From the NCBI RefSeq assembly GCF_019802045.1, contig NZ_JAHVHU010000002.1:372001-436000 (forward strand): a stretch of 64,000 nucleotides of DNA, written 5' to 3'. A program made the translations under genes and the position numbers. The stretch is from Membranihabitans marinus (lineage in GTDB: Bacteria; Bacteroidota; Bacteroidia; Chitinophagales; Saprospiraceae). Below are positions 9,602 through 16,491 of the stretch, in pieces. The notes under the pieces were generated by a model. It saw nothing but the letters and a program-made list of their open reading frames with translations, ran no database searches and was not told where the DNA came from. Within the stretch, counting starts at the first letter, position 1. Each line of letters opens with the position of its first letter.

Positions 9602-10798
9602 TTAGTTTGAGGAAGAATGTAGTACGCTGTGCGGATGGGATTGTTCGGCTATTGATGATATCTGGTCGATCTGTTTCAGGAGAGATTTGAAGTGTGCTTG
9701 CACCTGTTCTTCACTATATAAATGTTCAATGGTTTTTCTATTGTGGATCTTTTCCTCAAGATTCAAAGGATTTAAAGAGCTGGTCAGCGTGTTAGAATCC
9801 AAAGCATAAACCTTAACGCCCATACTTTTAAAAAAAGCGTATGCCGGATTGGAAGCGCGGAGAAATACCCGGTGGCCTGCCCATATTCCGAAAACAATAT
9901 TGCCCAGACCTTGGGCACGGATGTGGTTAAAGATCATTACATTGCAGCTGAGTAAATTTTCGTTGTATTCCTTTAAAGGAATATATTTATTGATGGGCGT
10001 AAAGTGGTTTTTAAAAAAATACCTACCTGCAACATTGATAAGACGTCTGTACCGTGGACATCCATAACCCAACGGTACAACAATATCCCGATCGCCGGTC
10101 CAACCCCTTAATTGACGAAAAACATCCAGGTGGTTGCTTGAGTTCGAAGCACTGTTTCCGACATAGATATGAGGTCCCAAATCATACGAAGATCCGGACA
10201 GCTCTTCCGTGATGAAGTCGATCGAGTAATAGGAAAATGGAAACCGGCGGGCAGGGTCCTTTGGGACGACCCGGAAAACATCGCTGTGATTGGGCATCAT
10301 ATTGCAGGTAAGGTCGATCCGATGTGCTGCCTGTTGTTGCAACCGTTCCCGAGCGTTCCACCCCAAGTGTTTCAAATACGGATGCAGCTGGTATTTTAAG
10401 TATTTCGTCGTCAGTGAAAGTTTACCCAGCACGATATTGGCCAGCGAAGTTGCCGGTAAAAAAATATTACGGTACAACCCGGGGTAAACATAATAATAAT
10501 CATACCCCCATATGCCCCACACAAAGACAACATTTCGAGGACTTGCAAGAACAATCTTTGCCTTGTGATAGCAAAGATTATGTATAAATACCGCTTTATA
10601 CCTGTGCAATGATTGAGTCAGAAGACGGATGTTGTTGTCGGAGGGAAAAAATTCTGTGCGGTCGGTCAATGGTAAATGCAGATCGGTAGATGGAGCAGAT
10701 TGAAGGGTTAGAAAATAGTGGTCGTGAAGATCCATTTCCCGGAGCCTGCGTATAAAATGATTAATTGTTTTGGATTCGTCAATTATATGTAAATACAT
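9602..10798 (-). CDS. Fuc4NAc-transferase-like glycosyltransferase (WecF family, GT56)
   Basis: I choose the ATG at 10798, whose A is shared with the TGA of the upstream gene (TGATG); the TTG at 10807 is less likely. The C-terminal half carries features I recall from enterobacterial WecF, the TDP-4-acetamido-fucose:lipid II transferase of enterobacterial common antigen. These are VGNSASNSSNHLDVFRQL, then IVVPLGYGCPRYRR and a RAQGLGNIVFGIWAG segment. The N-terminal half has FVWGIWGYDYYY where WecF has a WxIWGxDL-type stretch. The 398-residue length is slightly above WecF. The adjacent WecE-like gene supplies the matching sugar nucleotide, which strengthens the call. The acceptor is unknown. 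Confidence 0.8.
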   Translation of the reverse strand: MYLHIIDESKTINHFIRRLREMDLHDHYFLTLQSAPSTDLHLPLTDRTEFFPSDNNIRLLTQSLHRYKAVFIHNLCYHKAKIVLASPRNVVFVWGIWGYDYYYVYPGLYRNIFLPATSLANIVLGKLSLTTKYLKYQLHPYLKHLGWNARERLQQQAAHRIDLTCNMMPNHSDVFRVVPKDPARRFPFSYYSIDFITEELSGSSYDLGPHIYVGNSASNSSNHLDVFRQLRGWTGDRDIVVPLGYGCPRYRRLINVAGRYFFKNHFTPINKYIPLKEYNENLLSCNVMIFNHIRAQGLGNIVFGIWAGHRVFLRASNPAYAFFKSMGVKVYALDSNTLTSSLNPLNLEEKIHNRKTIEHLYSEEQVQAHFKSLLKQIDQISSIAEQSHPHSVLHSSSN

Positions 10799-11925
10799 CA
10801 CAAGCAATTATATATGGTCTCAATAATGTATTCCTGCTCTTTATTTTTTAATTCATAGAATAAAGGAAGTCGAATAATTCGTTCACTGAACCGAACCGAA
10901 TTATTCAGTGGACGGCCATCGTGTTTGCATTTAAAAAAGGGTGATTCGTGCAGGGGTAAATAATGAAAGACGGAGTGAATCCCTTTTTTTCGTAAATCTG
11001 CAATCAATCGATCCCGAGTCTTTTGACTGTCGCATTCCATGAAGAACAAATGCCCGTTAATGGTGGCATAGTCCGGGAGATTGGCCAACCGGATTTTTCC
11101 TTGAGTCTCCAGCGCAAGCAAGCCGGAGTAGTAATTTTGCCAAAGTGTCGTTCTTCTTTTCTGGATCGCATTTATTTCTTCGATTTGGCTATATAGCACA
11201 GCGGCATTAATTTCGGATGGCAAGTAGGAAGAACCCAAATCCATCCATTCATATTTTTGGGTTTCATTCCGATGAAATGCAGTTCTGTTGGTGCCTTTCT
11301 CCCACAGAATTTCTGCGCGTGAAATATCTTCAGGCTGGTTCAGGATAAGTAAACCACCTTTGCCCGACGTAATGTTTTTGGTTTCGTGGAAAGATAAGGT
11401 GCTAAAACGGCCAAAAGTCCCTAAGTGTTGATTTTTATAGTAGGAAAGGATGGCATGCGCAGCGTCTTCGATGATCATTAGCCCGTATTTGGCGGCCAGT
11501 GCAGTTAGTTTTTCCATGTCGCATGCTACGCCGCCATAGTGCATGCAGACCAATGCTTTCGTCCGTGGTGTAATCAAGCCTTCAATGGCGTCCACATCCA
11601 GATTGGGGTATTCATTCATAGTATCGGCAAATACGACTTTGGCTCCTCGTAAAAGAAAGGGATTGGCCGTGGATACGAATGTGAATGAAGGGATGATAAC
11701 TTCATCGCCCGGGCCTATTTCCGCCAACAGTGTAGCCATTTCCAAAGCCACGGTACATGAAGTGGTCAGCAGGGTTGGCCGAGCGTAAAGATTTCGAAAA
11801 TAGGCATGGCATTTTTTGGTAAAATAGCCGTTGCCACTGACATGCTTTTTGTTGATAGCACAGGCTATGTGGGGTAAAGCGTTCGCCAGATAAGGTTGAT
11901 TAAAAGGTATGGTTTTAGCCAACAT
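10798..11925 (-). CDS. wecE: dTDP-4-amino-4,6-dideoxygalactose transaminase (WecE-like)
   Basis: PLP-dependent sugar-nucleotide aminotransferase of the DegT/DnrJ/EryC1/StrS group. It is expected to convert dTDP-4-keto-6-deoxyglucose to dTDP-4-amino-4,6-dideoxygalactose (dTDP-Fuc4N). Similarity to WecE runs along the whole protein: GDEVIIPSFTFVSTANPFLL, IIEDAAHAI with PLP-pairing Asp154, SFHETKN with Schiff-base Lys183, EKGTNRTAF and LGSSYLPSEINAA. The length of 375 residues is right. The start overlaps the WbqC gene by 11 bases, and the stop shares a base with the WecF-like start. The products of the two neighbours make Fuc4N the most likely sugar. Confidence 0.88.
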   Translation of the reverse strand: MLAKTIPFNQPYLANALPHIACAINKKHVSGNGYFTKKCHAYFRNLYARPTLLTTSCTVALEMATLLAEIGPGDEVIIPSFTFVSTANPFLLRGAKVVFADTMNEYPNLDVDAIEGLITPRTKALVCMHYGGVACDMEKLTALAAKYGLMIIEDAAHAILSYYKNQHLGTFGRFSTLSFHETKNITSGKGGLLILNQPEDISRAEILWEKGTNRTAFHRNETQKYEWMDLGSSYLPSEINAAVLYSQIEEINAIQKRRTTLWQNYYSGLLALETQGKIRLANLPDYATINGHLFFMECDSQKTRDRLIADLRKKGIHSVFHYLPLHESPFFKCKHDGRPLNNSVRFSERIIRLPLFYELKNKEQEYIIETIYNCL

Positions 11926-12631
11926 TCAAGGTGGTTTTTGGGTGTTGATTAAAGGTTTTCATATAGGCCGGAGACTGTGGCCCTTTATTGAAAATCAGAT
12001 CTATGATGGACACTTGATGGCAAAATGGCGGATATAATTGCCGGTACCTGGGATAGTCGGTGTAATCCATCCACTGCAAATCAATTTGTTTTGCTTGGAA
12101 ATGCTCTTCGAGGATATAGTCTTGAGCAGATGGGCCGCTAAGATAGGCTGTTGCTCCGCATTGGGTCAGCAAATCCAATACTCTATCTTCTTTTTTACCA
12201 TTTAAAGTAAAGTTGCGGCTGTCTTCAAATCGCGTGGTAATCATTAAAATGTCCCGGGCAATGGTTTTAATAAGATATTGATTCAGTTCGGATAAGTTCG
12301 TCCATTTTTTTTCGAGATAGATCGATTCAAATATGGGTTTATAGGTGCTGAAATAGGGGGTGCGGGAATAATTGTGCTCAATGGTTCTCCAATGTTTTTT
12401 TTGCCATTTGAATTCGGACAGATCAACCTCGCAGATCAGTTGATCTCGAGTGGATCTGCATGGGATGGTAAGCCATTTTACCCCATCTGAAGTCTTAATC
12501 CGGTTTCGGTTTCGCCAGTCTCTTCGGGTGTATTGGACGTCGTCATAAAATATGAATAAATCGACCGCGTTGATCATGTCAAAATATCCTTTCCAGGGAA
12601 TGTAATTCGATTGTATGCAGGCTACTTTCAT
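11915..12631 (-). CDS. WbqC-like family protein
   Basis: A 238-residue protein opening with CIQSNYIPWKGYFDMIN, then YDDVQYTRRDWRNRNRIK and WLTIPC. These are the conserved blocks of the WbqC family found in O-antigen and capsule clusters. The biochemical role is unsettled; some family members are thought to transfer amino acids or acyl groups to amino sugars. Here it lies between an acyltransferase-like gene and the WecE-like transaminase. That fits work on the 4-amino group of the sugar, but this is inference. It overlaps the next gene by 11 bases. Confidence 0.85.
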   Translation of the reverse strand: MKVACIQSNYIPWKGYFDMINAVDLFIFYDDVQYTRRDWRNRNRIKTSDGVKWLTIPCRSTRDQLICEVDLSEFKWQKKHWRTIEHNYSRTPYFSTYKPIFESIYLEKKWTNLSELNQYLIKTIARDILMITTRFEDSRNFTLNGKKEDRVLDLLTQCGATAYLSGPSAQDYILEEHFQAKQIDLQWMDYTDYPRYRQLYPPFCHQVSIIDLIFNKGPQSPAYMKTFNQHPKTTLNVG

Positions 12632-12657
12632 GGTGTGGTTCAGAGATTATGGTAAAA

Positions 12658-13323
12658 TCACAGTTTTAAACTAAAGCGATCCCTGTCCAGCAATTTGCTC
12701 TCGGCTGCTTTTATTATCGCTTCATTATCCAGATTTTTCAAAACGACGGCACCCGCGCCTATTACGACATCCTGACCTATGGTGACCCGATCTCGGATGG
12801 TAGAATTTGTTCCGAAAAAACAATGACTACCAGTGATGACTTTTCCGGAAAAGGTGCATTTGGGAGCCAGGTACGAATATGCACCTATTTCAGTCTCGTG
12901 GCTGACATAAGCTCCACTTCGAATAAATACACCTTCATGAATTGTGGCTCGGGGTTCAACGATCGCATGTGGAAAAATCAATACATTCTCTGCGATTGAA
13001 GCAGAGGAGGCCACAAATGCTGTGGAGTGTATAAAGGTATATAGACGATAACCCAGCGCCCGGACTGCGGCGATTTTTTGGGAATTCAGGTGCTTATTCC
13101 TGGCTGCTGCTGATATTGCTACCAAGAAGTAGTGGTCGTCGGGCGGATAGCGTTCATGCACGGACTCAAATGAAACAAGTGGCAATCCTTCAAATCGAGT
13201 TCTACGGTCAAGATAGGCAGCATCGAGCGTATAAGCCACCACTTGATCCGGAGTGTCCGTATGAATATATTCGGCCACGATGCCCGCAAAACTTGTATCT
13301 CCAAAAATGATGACTTTTTTCAT
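12658..13323 (-). CDS. NeuD/PglD-type sugar O- or N-acyltransferase
   Basis: The N-terminal 75 residues form a small Rossmann-like sugar-nucleotide domain (VIIFGDTSFAGIVAEYI). The rest is a left-handed beta-helix of hexapeptide repeats (about 95-205; for example ENVLIFPHAIVEPRATI and GQDVVIGAGAVVLKN), the PglD/NeuD layout. Such enzymes acetylate amino-sugar nucleotides with acetyl-CoA. Enterobacteria use WecD, a GNAT enzyme, for dTDP-Fuc4N, and no GNAT is seen here. This protein could fill that step, though it might act on another sugar. It starts two bases after the BKACE stop and is 221 residues long, normal for the family. Confidence 0.82.
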   Translation of the reverse strand: MKKVIIFGDTSFAGIVAEYIHTDTPDQVVAYTLDAAYLDRRTRFEGLPLVSFESVHERYPPDDHYFLVAISAAARNKHLNSQKIAAVRALGYRLYTFIHSTAFVASSASIAENVLIFPHAIVEPRATIHEGVFIRSGAYVSHETEIGAYSYLAPKCTFSGKVITGSHCFFGTNSTIRDRVTIGQDVVIGAGAVVLKNLDNEAIIKAAESKLLDRDRFSLKL

Positions 13324-13325
13324 AA

Positions 13326-14168
13326 TTAATTTAGACCCAATATTTTTCTGGCTTCCCCTGGTGAATAAGGCTCTGAACCTAGAAGACGACCAATTTCTGT
13401 GATTCTTTTTAACAGCTGAATATTTGTAGCTAGCTGGGTGCCTTGCGCATCATAGTAGAGGTTGTCTTCTAGTCCGACGCGTACACCTCCTCCGTGAACG
13501 AGGCCTGTGGTATTCATTTTTAATTGCGATGCCCCGATGCCTCCGAGCGACCAATAGGATTGCGGGGGGAGTTGTGAAAGTAAGTAACCAACATCGAGAA
13601 GCCCTGCCTGAGAACTGGCAATGTTCCCAAGAATAATGTTAAAATAAAAGGGAGGTTTGATGATCCCTTTTTTATGTAAATATTTAGCATAATTAATCAT
13701 GCCGGGATCAAACACTTCCAATTCCGGCTTTATTCCATTCCGGAGCATTTTAGTGGCTAACTTTTGGATCATTTCCGGACTATTGGTACTGGGGCCGGAC
13801 GTGAAGTTTAATGAACTTAGTGTCAGACTTGCCATATCCGGTTTGCATCCACCATTTAAATCCATGCATTCGGACCGTCGCTCAAAATCCGGCCAATTCC
13901 GTCCGCTGGCAGAAACGCAAATAATCAAAGCTTCATGATGGGATCCCTCTTCTTTTCGGATACCTTCAATGATTTCCTGGTAGATTTCTTTCTTCCAGGT
14001 GGGTTTTCCTTCCGCGTCCCGGGCGTGTAAATGGACGATGGATATGCCGTATTCACGTGCTTCTAATACTTCGTCGATGATTTCTTGTGGTGCAATCGGT
14101 ACGTGAACAGAATGGTCTTTTGTGGGGACCATTCCCGTCGGAGTAAAGTTAATAATATAAGAGGACAT
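13326..14168 (-). CDS. BKACE-family beta-keto acid cleavage enzyme
   Basis: A 280-residue TIM-barrel protein of the 3-keto-5-aminohexanoate cleavage enzyme family (DUF849). These enzymes split a beta-keto acid with acetyl-CoA in a zinc-dependent reaction. The family markers are present: N-terminal IINFTPTGMVPTKD, the metal-binding VHLHARD (about 45-51), CVSASGRNWPDFERR, and GGGVRVGLEDNLYY near the C terminus. It is the first gene of the glycan operon, two bases before the NeuD-like gene. That is an odd place for a lysine-type catabolic enzyme, and no kamA, kdd or similar gene is nearby. A role in preparing an acyl group for a surface sugar is possible. Confidence 0.88.
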   Translation of the reverse strand: MSSYIINFTPTGMVPTKDHSVHVPIAPQEIIDEVLEAREYGISIVHLHARDAEGKPTWKKEIYQEIIEGIRKEEGSHHEALIICVSASGRNWPDFERRSECMDLNGGCKPDMASLTLSSLNFTSGPSTNSPEMIQKLATKMLRNGIKPELEVFDPGMINYAKYLHKKGIIKPPFYFNIILGNIASSQAGLLDVGYLLSQLPPQSYWSLGGIGASQLKMNTTGLVHGGGVRVGLEDNLYYDAQGTQLATNIQLLKRITEIGRLLGSEPYSPGEARKILGLN

Positions 14169-14437
14169 ATGTAAACATTTGGGGTTTTGGCCCTAAGATA
14201 TTACATATTATGATAATTCATAATAAAATTAGTATTTTTATAACTTTATAGGCTACATACGCCGCGAAATCAATGGACCGATGGCTTTCAACGCAGCATG
14301 AGGGCAATCCATGGGAGGAGGTGCGATGCATGGCCTCCGACACCGGAATGTTTTACATCTTGGGGTATGGACCTTGGTTCACACAACACATGCACAGTTA
14401 ATGATGCCAATAATCCTTGTCCTTTGTAACTATTAGT

Positions 14438-15634
14438 CTAACCTGGGAAACTCACCTTTCCCATACTTGTTCTGGGAATTTTAATGCCCAATTCCGGATA
14501 AGATTTCGGGCGTCCAAATAGACATTCATTCGCTAATACAGCAAATACAATGGCTTCTTTTGCGTCCGGATTGATTCCAAGGGCTTCGGTCGTATATACC
14601 GAATGGTCACGTAGATCGGACTGGAGGCTTTTCATGACCAATGGATTATGAACTCCTCCACCGCTGAAATAAATAGAAGTGTGGCCTTTAAGATAAGGAC
14701 CAATCGTGCAATATATTGTCTTCGCAGTAAATGCTGCCAGGGTTGCCATGACATCCTCATGAGCTAATTTGGACCGATTAGCTGCGGTTTGTTTTGTGTA
14801 TATATATGTAAGATTAAACAATTCCGGACCGGTTGTGCGGGGCAGGGGCTGGTCAAAAAAAGGATCATCCATCAGAACTTTTAATAACACGGGATCCGGA
14901 TTCCCCATACGGCTGATTTCTCCGTTCCGGTCGAACGGTTGATCAAAATGTTTTTGCATATAGGCATCCATCAAGGTGTTTCCAGGGCCGGTATCACTAC
15001 TCATCAAAGGATTGTCACCATACACTTGTGGGAGAAACGTGAAGTTCGCAATTCCACCAATATTCACAAGCATCCTGCGTTCACCAGAGTCTGAAAATAG
15101 TAAAAAATCACCGTAAGGGGCCAGCGGGGCCCCTTCACCACCGTGCGCGATATGCTTTTGCCGAAAATCACTTACGGTCACGATCCCGGTTCGTTCTGCA
15201 ATAAAATCACCATCTCCGAGCTGCAAGGTGATCGGCCGGGCACGAGCATTATCAAACGGTCGTGCACTGGGATTATGATATACGGTCTGTCCATGGCTGG
15301 CTATCAGGTCAATTTCTTCGGGTACCCTATTCCATTGATCCAGTGCTGTCCTGATTTGTTCTGCGTGAACTTCTGCAATAAATTGATGCAGCCAGGTCAG
15401 CTTGACGGCTTCCGCATTCCCATGGGTGAAAACGGTTCTGATTTTTTCCTTGTACTCTGTGTTGTGTGGGATGGTGTCGAACTCCATGAGTTCTAGGGAA
15501 GTATTCACGCCTTGCCCGCTAATACGGCATAAAGCCACATCCAACCCGTCCATGGACGTTCCAGACATAAGCCCAAGGACATGTTTTGTTTTTTTTGATG
15601 CGACGTTGGCTAATCTTTGGTAATTGCTAAGCAT
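14438..15634 (-). CDS. anmK: Anhydro-N-acetylmuramic acid kinase
   Basis: Converts 1,6-anhydro-MurNAc from cell-wall turnover to MurNAc-6-phosphate, with opening of the anhydro ring. All characteristic blocks are present: the phosphate-binding GLMSGTSMDGLDVALC (about 21-36), ASHGQTVYHNP, NIGGIANFTFLP, SSDTGPGNTLMDAY, and GGGVHNPLV in the C-terminal lobe. The length of 398 residues is slightly above usual because of a 15-residue N-terminal extension before the first strand. The DUF2927 lipoprotein gene ends 22 bases from its start codon and may share its transcript. No murQ is seen in the window. Confidence 0.95.
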   Translation of the reverse strand: MLSNYQRLANVASKKTKHVLGLMSGTSMDGLDVALCRISGQGVNTSLELMEFDTIPHNTEYKEKIRTVFTHGNAEAVKLTWLHQFIAEVHAEQIRTALDQWNRVPEEIDLIASHGQTVYHNPSARPFDNARARPITLQLGDGDFIAERTGIVTVSDFRQKHIAHGGEGAPLAPYGDFLLFSDSGERRMLVNIGGIANFTFLPQVYGDNPLMSSDTGPGNTLMDAYMQKHFDQPFDRNGEISRMGNPDPVLLKVLMDDPFFDQPLPRTTGPELFNLTYIYTKQTAANRSKLAHEDVMATLAAFTAKTIYCTIGPYLKGHTSIYFSGGGVHNPLVMKSLQSDLRDHSVYTTEALGINPDAKEAIVFAVLANECLFGRPKSYPELGIKIPRTSMGKVSFPG

Positions 15635-15656
15635 ATGGTTTTTGAAGTAGAATATT

Positions 15657-16388
15657 TTACTCTGTCAAAAATAATTCCGTCAGAACCTGATCAGTCATCA
15701 TTTTATCGAATCCTGATTTTATTTTAGGATGATAAAGTAAGCGGATAAGTTCTTTGTCGATCGGTGCGTAGGTGGTGGTCGTGGTCCAACTGCTCTGAAA
15801 AATGCTTTCCGGATAAACCGGAGCATCGCGGGCCAGTCCAAGCGACTGAGTCAACTCCTCACGAAGAAGGTGTTTTTGTGCATCCCCCTCAGCTCGGTGT
15901 ATGTCGACGTACATGTGGCCTCGGTTCAGATTGTTATGGCTATCCCAGAATACGGAAAACAATCCAAAATTGCCGTTGACCAGATCAGATTGGGAGGGAT
16001 AACGGCTCGCGTAATTTTCTCCAGTTCCCAAATACAGGTAAAAGTTTGATGTGAGGGAGTCTTCGACGATTTTTACGTTAAATCCGTCGGAGGTCAGTTC
16101 ATTTATTTCAGAGATGATTTTATTCAACTCACCATCCAGCATATGGCTCGGCTCTCCTCCAACATATATCATCATATCCTCCTCCCATTTTCTGGTGATC
16201 GAAGAGGCATTTCCAAATTCAAAACCCAAAGCCACCTTATTGAAGTAGTTAATGACTTCTTTTTGGTGATCGGTTAACGCTGGTTTGTTATCGTCTGGCG
16301 AACAACCCTGCCCCAGAATGAAAAGAATGCACAGGAATAAGAACCCACTCGTCCTGAACCATTGGGAAAAAGATAAGATACAAAACAT
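15657..16388 (-). CDS. DUF2927 lipoprotein
   Basis: A 243-residue protein with a long hydrophobic signal ending in GQGC (Cys about 29), so probably lipid-anchored in the envelope. The C-terminal half contains LLREELTQSLGLARDAP followed by YPESIFQ and IDKELIRLLYHP. This is the arrangement I recall for DUF2927, a metallopeptidase-like fold. The EExxQ core lacks the HExxH zinc motif, so catalytic activity is doubtful. It lies 22 bases upstream of anmK on the same strand. There is no indication of its partner. Confidence 0.65.
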   Translation of the reverse strand: MFCILSFSQWFRTSGFLFLCILFILGQGCSPDDNKPALTDHQKEVINYFNKVALGFEFGNASSITRKWEEDMMIYVGGEPSHMLDGELNKIISEINELTSDGFNVKIVEDSLTSNFYLYLGTGENYASRYPSQSDLVNGNFGLFSVFWDSHNNLNRGHMYVDIHRAEGDAQKHLLREELTQSLGLARDAPVYPESIFQSSWTTTTTYAPIDKELIRLLYHPKIKSGFDKMMTDQVLTELFLTE

Positions 16389-16491
16389 GATATAATTTTT
16401 TCAAAAATACTTGTTTTTTTATCCAATAAAAAATCTGGAATTACCATACTGAGCTCATACTTTATGAAGTCGTTATAAAGTTCGTCTATAT

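Noticed and set aside
9602-14168. Complete O-antigen or capsule cluster
   Set aside because: No Wzx, Wzy, initiating transferase or dTDP-sugar synthesis genes are present; it is a module only.
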